DNA from: Candidatus Avelusimicrobium intestinale
Lineage (GTDB): Bacteria > Elusimicrobiota > Elusimicrobia > Elusimicrobiales > Elusimicrobiaceae
Assembly (NCBI GenBank): GCA_902765225.1
Contig: CACWYV010000001.1
Location: 1 to 64,000 of the forward strand
Reading direction: 5' to 3'
Length of the DNA: 64,000 bases
Shown here piece by piece: positions 18,233 to 26,879 of this stretch (position 1 is its first letter; each line of letters starts with the position of its first letter). Below the pieces are notes generated by a model. The model worked only from the letters and a program-made list of their open reading frames with translations, was not told where the DNA came from and ran no database searches. Made by a program: the position numbers and the translations under genes.

Positions 18233-19143
18233 AACGGTTTCTCCGGTTCGCTTTCTTCCGGTTTCGGCGAGGATGTTTCCCTCACAATCTCCCGCAAAAT
18301 GGCCACATCCTGATTACGTACGGCTTCCTCCGGTTCGGCTTTGGCAAATTTCACCAAATCGCCCGAATTTAAAAAGTCTCTTAACGGCACCAACAGCGGC
18401 TGCATAGGGCCAATGGTTTTAACCCGGTGCAACAATTCTGCCGTCGTATCTGCCGAGGCATCTACTTGGAATTTGCGCCACAGATATTCGCGTAAAATTT
18501 CCCCCAGCGTAATATAGAAAATTTTATAAGCCCGTTTTTCCCATAGACCGCTGTCTAGAAGGGCTTTAATTTTGGACAGGGCAATTTCATCACAGGGGCG
18601 CAAGTCCTCTTCCAATGCAATCTCCAAGGCCCGGTTTTGGCGCTCCCGCCACCACCGCCTTGCCCAGGCAATTCCCCCTATCAACAAAAGCAAAAGAATT
18701 AACCAGCCCCACGAAGCCGGCACCCGCGGGGAACGGATTTCGCGCCACTTGGTATCGTTAAATACTTTAACGGGCGTGATGTCAATTTCTAACGGCTCGG
18801 CCGGGACAGAAATTTCTTTGCCGTCTTGTTCCGTTTGAAAGGTAACCGTAAAGGTAGAAACCCCTAGCGTAAACGGCAACACCGTAAAATCGTACACGGC
18901 CGTTTGCGCCTGCGGACGGGAAAACTGCGACTCGGTAATTTCAAAATCGGGAGAGAAGGAGGCTTCGTCCACCGTAATCGGATCCTGCGTCACACCGGAG
19001 AAACGATACTGAACGGTAAAGGGTTGGGCAAACGGCGTTTTTTGCGGGGCGTTCACTTCGGCAATTTGCAACTCCTGCGCCCCCAAACTCCCGCCCGTAC
19101 TGATCAGTAATAAAAAGAAAAGACAGATTCTCCGCATACTCAT
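18229..19143 (-). CDS. BatD-like membrane protein between DUF58 and batA
   Basis: 304 aa. It has a signal peptide (ends GGSLGAQ), a beta-rich domain (about 20-150) including TPFAQPFTVQYRFSG and DFEITESQFSRPQ, one membrane helix (WGWLILLLLLIGGIAWARRWW, about 165-185) and a cytoplasmic helical region ending in a Glu/Pro-rich tail. The same layout as BatD at half size suggests a divergent relative; such a gene commonly sits between DUF58 and the VWA genes. Start taken at 19143, overlapping the DUF58 stop by 4 bases; an ATG 6 bases further in is equally possible. Exact family name not certain. Confidence 0.75.
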   Translation of the reverse strand: MSMRRICLFFLLLISTGGSLGAQELQIAEVNAPQKTPFAQPFTVQYRFSGVTQDPITVDEASFSPDFEITESQFSRPQAQTAVYDFTVLPFTLGVSTFTVTFQTEQDGKEISVPAEPLEIDITPVKVFNDTKWREIRSPRVPASWGWLILLLLLIGGIAWARRWWRERQNRALEIALEEDLRPCDEIALSKIKALLDSGLWEKRAYKIFYITLGEILREYLWRKFQVDASADTTAELLHRVKTIGPMQPLLVPLRDFLNSGDLVKFAKAEPEEAVRNQDVAILREIVRETSSPKPEESEPEKPL

Positions 19144-20030
19144 CTCCGCAATTTTTGGGCCCGTTTTTGAAAAAAAGCAATCACGGGGTCCGCTGTATCT
19201 TGGGCCGTATTTATCACAATAGGATCTATTTTAAAAGGACTAAACAAATGGTGCAGTTGTTCGTCGTGTTCTTGGTGGAAACGGTCCAACGTTTCGTTAA
19301 GTTGTGTATCTGCCAGACTGACAAAATCGGTATCGCCGGTTTCCGGGTCGGTAATGTCCAAACAAACACTCACGGGAGGGAAACGACGTTCCAACGGGTC
19401 TTGCAAGATCACGGGGATTAAGTCAAATTTCTTAGCCGAAAGCCGCAACGGTTTAGCAAACGACTCAAGCGGAGCTAAAAAATCCGACAGCAGAATTAAA
19501 ATTCCTTTGCGTTTAATTACTTTGTTTAACGTCTCCAGCCCCAGCCCGATATTCGTGCCGGTGTGACGCGGCTCAAAAGCCACTACTTCGCGGATGAGGC
19601 GCAGAATGTGTTTTCGGCCTTTACGGGGCGGAACGTATAATTCTATTTGGTCTGAAAATAATAAAAGACCTACTTTATCGTTATTTTTTAACGCACTCAA
19701 CGCAAACAAAGCCGTCAACTCGGCAGCGGCTTCTTGCTTAAACCGCGCCGCCGAACCAAATTGTTGGGAACCGGACACATCACACGCAATAATTAACGTC
19801 AGTTCGCGCGCTTCGTTATATTTTTTAATAAAGGGAGTACCGGTGCGGGCCGTAACATTCCAGTCAATAGAGCGGACGTCATCCCCCGGAGTATATTCAC
19901 GCACTTCGGAAAATTCAATTCCCTGTCCTTTAAACGTGCTTAAATACTCCCCGGCAAAAGTTTCCGACACCAATTTCCCGGTTTTAATTTCCAACTGGCG
20001 TACTTTTTTTAAAATTTCCGCGGTATCCAC
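19140..20030 (-). CDS. DUF58 domain protein
   Basis: 296 aa. DUF58 signature: GEYLSTFKGQGIEFSEVREYTPGDDVRSIDWNVTART near the N-terminus, then a VWA-like core with IACDVSGSQQFG and LILLSDFLAP. Proteins of this family are nearly always coupled to MoxR ATPases and VWA proteins, as here. It is cytoplasmic, with no signal or membrane segment seen. It lies 20 bases after moxR. A role as adaptor between the MoxR chaperone and the membrane VWA proteins is inferred from context. Confidence 0.92.
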   Translation of the reverse strand: MDTAEILKKVRQLEIKTGKLVSETFAGEYLSTFKGQGIEFSEVREYTPGDDVRSIDWNVTARTGTPFIKKYNEARELTLIIACDVSGSQQFGSAARFKQEAAAELTALFALSALKNNDKVGLLLFSDQIELYVPPRKGRKHILRLIREVVAFEPRHTGTNIGLGLETLNKVIKRKGILILLSDFLAPLESFAKPLRLSAKKFDLIPVILQDPLERRFPPVSVCLDITDPETGDTDFVSLADTQLNETLDRFHQEHDEQLHHLFSPFKIDPIVINTAQDTADPVIAFFQKRAQKLRR

Positions 20031-20050
20031 AACGTACCCCCGCTATCCGG

Positions 20051-21034
20051 CTACGGTACATCCACCGTATCAAAAATTTGTTTGACAATCTGTTCGGCAG
20101 AGATATTTTCCGCCTCGGCTTCGTACGAGAGAAGTACCCGGTGGCGCAGTACATCCAAACCGACAGCTTTGATATCTTCGGGGGTGACATAGCCGCGGCC
20201 GTTTAGGAATGCATATGCTTTGGCAGCTTGGGTTAGGAAGATGGTCGCCCGCGGGCTGGCCCCATACGCAATAAACGAGGCCAATTTTTCCAGGCCAACG
20301 GCTTTGGGGTTACGCGTGGCAAGCACCAAATCTACGATATAATTTTTGATTTTTTCGTCTACGTAAATTGTATCCACCACGCCGCGTGCTTTTAAAATCA
20401 TTTCCGGCGTAACCCGCGTATTGAGTTCAATTTTTTGATGGGAAGCCATCCGCTCCAAAATCATTTTTTCTTCTTCTTTTGTCGGATACGTAACTAACAC
20501 CTTAAGCATAAAGCGGTCCACCTGGGCTTCGGGAAGCGGGTAGGTCCCTTCTTGTTCTACGGGGTTTTGGGTGGCTAATACCATAAACGGCCTGGGAAGC
20601 GGATACGTTTTATCGCCGATAGTTACCTGACGTTCTTGCATAGCTTCCAGCAAGGCACTTTGTACCTTGGCCGGAGAACGGTTGATTTCGTCCGCCAATA
20701 CGAAGTTAGAAAACACCGGCCCCTGTTTGGGCGAGAAATTGCCTTCTTTGGGGTTAAAAATCAACGTACCGGTAACGTCTGCCGGTAACAAATCGGGCGT
20801 GAATTGAATGCGTTGAAACTGGGCGTGGATAGCTTGCGCCAGCGTCTTGACTGCCAAGGTTTTAGCCAATCCGGGAACCCCTTCAATGAGGATATGCCCG
20901 TCCGCCAACAGCGCTACGAGCATTTTTTCTAACAAATCTTCTTGCCCGACAATAACCTTGCTGACCTCGCGTTTTAAATCTTGCAAAAACAGACTGTCCT
21001 GCTGCACTTGTTTGTTTAAGGTGGTAATGTCCAT
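20051..21034 (-). CDS. moxR: MoxR-family AAA+ ATPase
   Basis: 327 aa, normal for MoxR. Walker A is EGVPGLAKT (about residue 45), Walker B is LADEINRSPAKVQSALLEAMQE (about 110), sensor 1 is VLATQNPVEQEGTYPLPEAQVDRF, and the C-terminal lid has YGASPRATIFLTQAAKAYAFLNGRGYVTPEDI. MoxR proteins act as chaperone-like ATPases with VWA partners to activate or assemble envelope or metalloenzyme complexes. It is the first gene of the operon running down to pilZ, with its own promoter. Confidence 0.94.
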   Translation of the reverse strand: MDITTLNKQVQQDSLFLQDLKREVSKVIVGQEDLLEKMLVALLADGHILIEGVPGLAKTLAVKTLAQAIHAQFQRIQFTPDLLPADVTGTLIFNPKEGNFSPKQGPVFSNFVLADEINRSPAKVQSALLEAMQERQVTIGDKTYPLPRPFMVLATQNPVEQEGTYPLPEAQVDRFMLKVLVTYPTKEEEKMILERMASHQKIELNTRVTPEMILKARGVVDTIYVDEKIKNYIVDLVLATRNPKAVGLEKLASFIAYGASPRATIFLTQAAKAYAFLNGRGYVTPEDIKAVGLDVLRHRVLLSYEAEAENISAEQIVKQIFDTVDVP

Positions 21035-21082
21035 ACGTCCCCCTCATTAAAATCCGGCCGTGCCGGAAGTAGTATTTCCTAT

Positions 21083-21111
21083 ATTATAGAAAACCCGTTC
21101 CAACTTTTAAA
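21083..21111 (-). promoter_or_regulatory. Promoter of the moxR operon
   Basis: On the minus strand TTTAAA (21106-21111), a 17-bp spacer and TATAAT (21083-21088). The -10 is perfect, the -35 moderate. Confidence 0.55.
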
Positions 21112-21280
21112 GAGGGCAATTTTGGGTTAGCCGGGCCCATAGCCACCCCATAAACCGACCTGCCGGAGCGTAAAATTAGGTAAATACAGATTGTTCAATT
21201 TTGGGAGACCCTACATGCAACGCTTAAAAAAGAAAACTTTACCCTTTCGCCCGTTGGAAAAGAGCCTCCCCCTGTAAATA

Positions 21281-21315
21281 AAATCATCTCCGAAGATTTC
21301 ACTCGGAGATGATTT
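21281..21315 (-). terminator. Terminator after gpmI
   Basis: AAATCATCTCCGA (21281-21293) pairs with TCGGAGATGATTT (21303-21315); T-rich sequence follows on either strand. It lies directly after the gpmI stop codon. Confidence 0.85.
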
Positions 21316-21338
21316 TTGGATAATACGTACTATAAGCG

Positions 21339-22892
21339 TTAGTGTTTAATCAAACTGCGGGCGGTCATATCCGCCGGTTTTTCAATACCCATTACATCCA
21401 ACACGGTAGCGGCTACATCTCCCAAGTTCCCCGTCGGTTGCATTTGGGCAGATTTATTGTCATTATCCACATAAATAAAATCTACCAAATTGGTAGTATG
21501 CGCCGTTTTAGGCATATTGATTTTTTCATCCCACATTTCTTCCGCGTTGCCATGGTCAGCGGTAATCAATACGGTATATCCTTTAGCCAAGGCGGCTTCG
21601 GTCACGGCACCGGTACATTCGTCCACTACTTCCACGGCTTTAATGACGGATTTCAAATTCCCCGTATGCCCCACCATATCGCAGTTGGCAAAGTTGATGA
21701 CTATAAAATCATACTTGCCGGAATTGATTTGCGTAATCGCTTCGTCCTTCACAATATACGCTTCCATCTCCGGATGGTCGGCAAAGGTGGCCGGATCAAA
21801 GCGGCCCTTCTTTTCAATGCGGTCCTCGCCGGGGTACGGCTTTAAGAGTTTCCCGTTGAAAAACGAGGTTACGTGTTTAAACTTTTGCGTTTCCGCCAAC
21901 CGCAACTGCTTCAACCCCGCTTTGGAGATCACCTCTCCCAAGAGATTATTCATCCCGCCGCCGTCCGTCATAGACGGTAGTGCATTGTACGGGAAGGAAT
22001 CATAATATTTGGTAAGTCCGCAAAATACGCACGGCACGCGTACGCCGCGGTCTTTACCCGGGTAATCGTCGTCAATAAACGCACGGGTCAGTTGGATGGC
22101 GCGGTCCTGACGGAAGTTAAAGAAAATCACGCTGGAATTTTCTTCCATTCCTTTATAATCGCCGATAACCGTGGGCGGGATGTATTCATCTACCATCGGT
22201 CCGCCATCCGGAGTTTTTAAGGTTTGGTAGTCTTCGCTCACAATTTCTTCGGCCGAATGACCGTGCAATCCTTGCGCCCGGACAATCAAATTATAGGCCT
22301 TATCCGTCAACGTCCAATCTTCCCCGCGGTCCATAGCGTAATAGCGGCCCTGAATGGTAGCAATTTTACCGGCACCGGCCTGTTTCATCTTTTCTTCTAA
22401 CGTACGGATGTAGCCAATAGAACTTTGCGGCGGGGTATCGCGCCCGTCGGCAAAGAAATGAACATAAATATCTTTAATGCCTTTTTCGCTAGCGTATTGG
22501 ATAATGGCGTGTAAGTGGTCGTGATGGGCGTGGACCCCTTCATCCTGCACCAGTCCCATGATGTGCAAAGGTTTATGATTTTTTAGACAATTTTCTATAC
22601 ACGCACTAAAAGCAGCCGACTTAAACAAAGACCCGTCCTCAATCGTGTCTTTCAGGCGTTTTAATTCCTGTACAACAATCCGGCCTGCCCCCATGTTGAG
22701 GTGTCCCACTTCGCTGGAACCCATGTATCCGGCCGGAAGACCCACCTGTTCACCGGAGGCCTCAATTTCCGTGTGCGGATAATTTTTCAAATAGCGGGTA
22801 ATGTTGGGAATTTTCGCTTGGCTGACCGCATTATACGGCCCGGCTTTGGCATTTCCCCATCCGTCGCGAATTAACAAAACTACTTTTTTCAT
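21339..22892 (-). CDS. gpmI: Cofactor-independent phosphoglycerate mutase
   Basis: 517 aa, the alkaline-phosphatase-superfamily phosphoglycerate mutase of glycolysis, needing two Mn ions and no bisphosphoglycerate. Visible motifs are LLIRDGWG at the start, GYMGSSEVGHLNMGAGR with the catalytic Ser (about residue 60), HFFADGRDTPP, GRYYAMDRG, NFANCDMVGHTG and LITADHGNAE. ATG 22892 is preferred: it begins the first conserved strand, has AAGGAG upstream and overlaps the exonuclease stop (ATGA). One small variation is IRDGWG where many have ILDGWG. It is the last gene of the run from the sensor kinase. Confidence 0.95.
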   Translation of the reverse strand: MKKVVLLIRDGWGNAKAGPYNAVSQAKIPNITRYLKNYPHTEIEASGEQVGLPAGYMGSSEVGHLNMGAGRIVVQELKRLKDTIEDGSLFKSAAFSACIENCLKNHKPLHIMGLVQDEGVHAHHDHLHAIIQYASEKGIKDIYVHFFADGRDTPPQSSIGYIRTLEEKMKQAGAGKIATIQGRYYAMDRGEDWTLTDKAYNLIVRAQGLHGHSAEEIVSEDYQTLKTPDGGPMVDEYIPPTVIGDYKGMEENSSVIFFNFRQDRAIQLTRAFIDDDYPGKDRGVRVPCVFCGLTKYYDSFPYNALPSMTDGGGMNNLLGEVISKAGLKQLRLAETQKFKHVTSFFNGKLLKPYPGEDRIEKKGRFDPATFADHPEMEAYIVKDEAITQINSGKYDFIVINFANCDMVGHTGNLKSVIKAVEVVDECTGAVTEAALAKGYTVLITADHGNAEEMWDEKINMPKTAHTTNLVDFIYVDNDNKSAQMQPTGNLGDVAATVLDVMGIEKPADMTARSLIKH

Positions 22893-23497
22893 ACATTCAT
22901 CTCCTTGCGGCAACCGATTAACTCCGTCCAACGCTTACGTTGAAATTCGTTCAACTGTTCCAACGTATGTACCCCGTGACGGGCCAAATCTGCCATAAAA
23001 TAATAAAAAATTTTCTCGGTCATTTTTGTATCCGCCATCGCCCGGTGCCAGCCGGCGCAATCAATGCCCAATTGCTGGGCAATCACGCCCAACCGGTTAC
23101 GCTCAAACCGGCCGCTTTTGCGCGCCAGCCGCAGCGTATCCACCACCGGATACGGCGGGAAATGAAGACCGCATTGTTCATATTCCGCCTGTAAAAAAGA
23201 CAAATCAAAATCCGCATTGTGCGCTACCAGCACACATCCGTCCAAAATCGCCGTAAGTCGCGGTAAAATTTGTTCAAAGGTAGGGGCTTCTTTTACCATT
23301 TCGTTGGTAATACCGTGAATGGCAATTACTTCGGGGGACATGGGAATACCCGGGTTTAACAGCGTGGTAAATTCTTCCACAGACTGCCCGTTTTGGGAAA
23401 CAGAAACAGCGATTTCACACACTTTGCCGCCGCCGGCAGGGCTTAGGCCCGTCGTTTCCGTATCCAAACAAGCAAATTTAAGTTCTGTCAGTTCCAT
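22889..23497 (-). CDS. DnaQ-like 3'-5' exonuclease
   Basis: 202 aa with the DEDDh exonuclease fold: ACLDTETTGLSP (Exo I), VAHNADFDLSFL (Exo II) and HRAMADTKMTEKIF (Exo III, His and Asp). It resembles the proofreading exonuclease of PolC/DnaQ type but is stand-alone, so it could be the replicative epsilon subunit or an accessory DNA/RNA exonuclease. The last residues (KRWTELIGCRKEMNV) form no known clamp-binding motif that I can identify. It lies 1 base after the DUF3307-like gene. Confidence 0.88.
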   Translation of the reverse strand: MELTELKFACLDTETTGLSPAGGGKVCEIAVSVSQNGQSVEEFTTLLNPGIPMSPEVIAIHGITNEMVKEAPTFEQILPRLTAILDGCVLVAHNADFDLSFLQAEYEQCGLHFPPYPVVDTLRLARKSGRFERNRLGVIAQQLGIDCAGWHRAMADTKMTEKIFYYFMADLARHGVHTLEQLNEFQRKRWTELIGCRKEMNV

Positions 23498-23498
23498 A

Positions 23499-24209
23499 CT
23501 ACTCTAAATAAAACCGCATGCGTACTAAAAATCCGATAAAGGCCGCCCCAAATGCACCCACGTAAAAAATAAAATTGGAGATGTCCATCAAACGAATCTT
23601 ACGGGCATACATACATGTTCCCAGCCACACCGCAAACAATACCGTCCACCGCCAGCCGGGCAGCAACATGATTAAAAAGAAAATGGCCCGCACAATCATG
23701 AGCACCAACCGTTCGTCAAACGTTACTTGGGTCTCGCCGTAACGGTCCTGTTCTACGGCAATCATTCCCCAACCCAGCACACGCGTCGCGCATACAAGCC
23801 CTACGCAGAAAATAATTCCCTGTTCGGCAAACAAGCTGCCCGTCTGGTATAATACGTGAAAGGGCGCACAGAGAAACACAAACAAGATATTGACGGCGTT
23901 TTTAAGGATAAAGGTCAGCACAAACCCGTGTTTACACCGGCCGCCGAATTGAAAATAACCGTCCGTGAAAATATGAAACGCCCCAAATAATAACAAACAT
24001 ACCCACCCGGGTAGTTCTATCAATTCCCAAAAAGGCCACTTCATCGTCAAATAGCCGTGACAAAGCGTAAAACCCCAAAACAAAAATACTACCGCGTGCA
24101 AAATCAGGCCCCGGATGGGGTGCTCCCTACGTACTTGATTAATGGTCTTATGAAAGAAGACAAAATCCGTTAAGAAATAAACTAAAAATAAACGCCAAAA
24201 TACAATCAT
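23499..24209 (-). CDS. DUF3307-like integral membrane protein
   Basis: 236 aa with about six to seven hydrophobic segments. LVYFLTDFVFFHK near the N-terminus, HAVVFLFWGF and FGAFHIFTDGY resemble the DUF3307 family (small membrane proteins with conserved Asp/His in the first helices). Function unknown. The start overlaps the stop of the sensor kinase by 4 bases, so the two are translated together; it could be a membrane partner of the kinase, but this is only context. Confidence 0.65.
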   Translation of the reverse strand: MIVFWRLFLVYFLTDFVFFHKTINQVRREHPIRGLILHAVVFLFWGFTLCHGYLTMKWPFWELIELPGWVCLLLFGAFHIFTDGYFQFGGRCKHGFVLTFILKNAVNILFVFLCAPFHVLYQTGSLFAEQGIIFCVGLVCATRVLGWGMIAVEQDRYGETQVTFDERLVLMIVRAIFFLIMLLPGWRWTVLFAVWLGTCMYARKIRLMDISNFIFYVGAFGAAFIGFLVRMRFYLE

Positions 24210-25915
24210 TTTTCCTCCTTGGGCAGTTGCAGCGTAAACGTACTTCCCTGCCCGGGACGGCTCTCCACGCGAATAGTTCCTCCGTGCGCTTCGGCAATTT
24301 GACGGCTGATAAACAAGCCCAAACCGTAACCGGGTTTATCCGCATGGATTTGGCGGAATTTTTGGAACAGATTTTTTAAGTCTTGCTCCCGCATCCCGAT
24401 ACCGCTATCGGCCACTGTAATAAAGTAGCATTTTTCGGTCTCTTGTGCACAAATCCGTACAAATCCTTTTTCCGTAAATTTGATGGCATTGGATACCAAA
24501 TTGGTCAGCACCCGCCGCAACAGTTTAGGGTCGGCGGATAACGTAAGGGTGGGGATATCGGTTTCCAATTTCAATCGTTTCTCCGTCGCGGTGGGGGCCA
24601 ACGTATCCGTCACTTGGCGCACCAAATCCGGCAAAAGGACAGGTTCTTTATGCGGCACAATTACCCCGGCTTCTACCCGGGAGGCTTCCAACACATCTTC
24701 CAGCAAAGCCGAAAGATTGCGGGCGGCTTCGTTCATCAGAATCAGGTATTGTTTTTTCTCCTCGGCGGAGGCTTTGCCGCTTTGTAAAATATGCAGGTAC
24801 CCTTGCAATCCCAACAGAGGCGCACGCAAATCGTGCGCGACGGCGCGAAATACCTGTTCTTTCATTTCGCTCACTTGGGCCTGGAGTTGTAACACCTGGT
24901 AATCTTGCAAATCGGCGGTCATACGGTTAAACGCCGCGATGAGTTCCTTGAATTCTCCCCAGCCGATATCTTCGTCAATGTGCTGGTCCAAATGTCCGGC
25001 GGATACTTCCCGCGCGGCATCGGCCAATGCCCCAATCGGCTCTCCCAACCGTTCGGCAAAAGTAAGTGCCCCGAAATAAGAAAGCGTCGCAATTGTTAAG
25101 AGGAAAACAAGCAAAATCGTATTCGTATAGTAGATACTGCGGTAGGCCTCACTTTTGAGTTGCAACACCGCCACATACGCCCCTAATATCGGAGTGGGCG
25201 CGTAAGCTCCCACATACGTTTCATCCGCTGTTTTTAGGTTTTTAATCAAGGGACTTTTGCCGGAAAAAGCCTTTTGTAAAGTGGCGGCATCAAATTCAGG
25301 CTTATACTGGTATTCATCGGCATACGAGCGCCCGTCCCGGTCAACAATGTAGATACGCCCCGTTGTACCGATACGCTGCTCCTGTATCCGAGCCAAAAAA
25401 CCGGAAAAATTCATAATGCCGTACAAAAAGTTCCCGTCCGCCAACGGTTCAATAAATTCACTGATGGGGCGTCCGTTCACCACATCAAAACTGCTGACGG
25501 AAAGTTGCTTTTTTTGCGCCAGTACAGGTAACGAGGGATCTTCTTGTAAATTGAGCGGCGGCAGCTGATTTAAAATTTGTTTATCTCCCGCCCGGTACAG
25601 TTCTTTGCCCTTGGATGACAACACCGCCAACATCAAAAAATCGGGGTTGGCCGTAATGGCTTCTTGCAAGAGCGGAACCGGGTTCTTCTTCCGTTTTAAA
25701 TAGGATGACACATTTTGCGCAAACGACAACCGCCAATTCAAATCTTCAATGTGTTGATTGAGCGAGGACGACACAATCTGGGCCAAATTGGCGTGGGTTT
25801 CCAAAATATTATCTTTGAGATGCATCTGATAAAAGGCCAACAAACACATCAGCGGCACCACCGGCATCAGTACCACACCTACAAATAATTTAAATAATTT
25901 AGAAAATAACGACAT
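24206..25915 (-). CDS. Orphan membrane sensor histidine kinase
   Basis: 569 aa. Membrane helix 1 (about 8-28), an extracytoplasmic sensor region of about 230 residues of double-Cache type (includes IYIVDRDGRSYADEY), helix 2 (about 265-290), HAMP domain, then HisKA with phospho-acceptor VAHDLRAPLLGLQGY and HATPase with N box TNLVSNAIKFTEKG, G1 ADSGIGM, F box and G2 GYGLGLFISRQIAEAHGG. The H box has AHDLRAP, a kinase-typical variant. No response regulator gene is near it. It is the first gene of the run kinase, DUF3307, exonuclease, gpmI, with its own promoter. Confidence 0.93.
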   Translation of the reverse strand: MSLFSKLFKLFVGVVLMPVVPLMCLLAFYQMHLKDNILETHANLAQIVSSSLNQHIEDLNWRLSFAQNVSSYLKRKKNPVPLLQEAITANPDFLMLAVLSSKGKELYRAGDKQILNQLPPLNLQEDPSLPVLAQKKQLSVSSFDVVNGRPISEFIEPLADGNFLYGIMNFSGFLARIQEQRIGTTGRIYIVDRDGRSYADEYQYKPEFDAATLQKAFSGKSPLIKNLKTADETYVGAYAPTPILGAYVAVLQLKSEAYRSIYYTNTILLVFLLTIATLSYFGALTFAERLGEPIGALADAAREVSAGHLDQHIDEDIGWGEFKELIAAFNRMTADLQDYQVLQLQAQVSEMKEQVFRAVAHDLRAPLLGLQGYLHILQSGKASAEEKKQYLILMNEAARNLSALLEDVLEASRVEAGVIVPHKEPVLLPDLVRQVTDTLAPTATEKRLKLETDIPTLTLSADPKLLRRVLTNLVSNAIKFTEKGFVRICAQETEKCYFITVADSGIGMREQDLKNLFQKFRQIHADKPGYGLGLFISRQIAEAHGGTIRVESRPGQGSTFTLQLPKEEK

Positions 25916-25931
25916 AATACCTCTTGTAAAT

Positions 25932-25940
25932 ATTATATCA
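25932..25940 (-). promoter_or_regulatory. Extended -10 promoter of sensor kinase
   Basis: TGATATAAT on the minus strand, a perfect extended -10, about 16 bases before the start codon and upstream of an AGAGGT ribosome-binding site. Confidence 0.6.
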
Positions 25941-25979
25941 ATTCAACAGGGAAACGGTAGGCGATAGAGGAAACTATGT

Positions 25980-26879
25980 TTACAGATATTGTTTATAAAA
26001 ATCCGTCAACCGTTGTTTGTACTCAAATCCGCCCACTTCGGCACATTTGCCGTGTTTAGCTCCCGGAACCAACCATAATTCCTTCGGTTCTCCCGCACAA
26101 CGGTACAGTTGTTTGGCCTGCGCTGCCGGAACCAGATTATCGTACCGGCCGTGAATTAATAATACCGGCCGCGGGGAAATTTTGGGAATGTTATATTTAG
26201 GGCTGTACCGTTCCGGATTGCCACCCAACTGCCGGCGGATATAATGTAAAATAATCGGCATCAACGGGAAATAGGGCACCCGGCGGTGTACCCAAGCCCA
26301 ACGGGAAACGACCCGCCGGAAAGAGTAATAAGCGGCTTCCGCTACCACACACGCAATTCCCGGATTACGGGCTGCTTCACAAATGGCCACCATTCCCCCC
26401 ATGGATATTCCGTACAACCCAATTTTACGGCAACATTGCGGGCGCGTCCTTTTTAAAAAACTCACCGCAGCCGCTACGTCATTTCTTTCCAAATAGCCGA
26501 TGGAACTAACCCGGCCCCCGCTCTCTCCCAATGCACGAAAATCAAAGTAAAACAGGTTGTATCCTAGTCCCTGCAAAAAGTGGGTGTTTTTAAAAACATC
26601 GGCCCGGTTCATTCCCCAGCCGTGCATAAAAATAATCGTTTTGTCTGCCGGCTCAGCCGCCGGGATAAACCATCCGCGTAACTCTATTTTATCTTTAGTC
26701 GTGAAAGTAACATTTTCATAAGACAAATGGTACTGCTCGGGCCAAATATCCAATGCTTTACGCCGGGAAACCGGGTGAAGTGCTTTTTTAGCCATGTGTT
26801 TGCAAAACCACACGAGCCCCAACGCGGCCAAAGCCAATATGCCCATAACGCTCAACAGGACAGATAAAACGGAAATCAT
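25980..26879 (-). CDS. Membrane-anchored alpha/beta hydrolase
   Basis: 299 aa. One N-terminal membrane segment (about 1-26) anchors an alpha/beta hydrolase. Oxyanion region FMHGWGMNRAD (about 87), nucleophile elbow GISMGGM (Ser, about 157), acid HGRYDNLVP (about 245) and catalytic His in PGAKHGKCA (about 272) are all present. It resembles BAAT/DUF1749-like or YqkD-type hydrolases of unknown substrate. The start overlaps nnrD by 4 bases and it is the last gene of the hpt-ftsH-glm run. Confidence 0.87.
   Translation of the reverse strand: MISVLSVLLSVMGILALAALGLVWFCKHMAKKALHPVSRRKALDIWPEQYHLSYENVTFTTKDKIELRGWFIPAAEPADKTIIFMHGWGMNRADVFKNTHFLQGLGYNLFYFDFRALGESGGRVSSIGYLERNDVAAAVSFLKRTRPQCCRKIGLYGISMGGMVAICEAARNPGIACVVAEAAYYSFRRVVSRWAWVHRRVPYFPLMPIILHYIRRQLGGNPERYSPKYNIPKISPRPVLLIHGRYDNLVPAAQAKQLYRCAGEPKELWLVPGAKHGKCAEVGGFEYKQRLTDFYKQYL

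Larger units (their letters stand above)
21035..21338. other. Intergenic region between moxR and gpmI (304 bp)
   Basis: It holds the moxR promoter (21083-21111) and the gpmI terminator (21281-21315). Between them is a 20-codon open frame on the plus strand (21215-21277, GGGAGA 6 bases before its ATG) that ends just before the hairpin. The small frame has no recognisable sequence and may be chance. No RNA gene is recognised. Confidence 0.5.
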
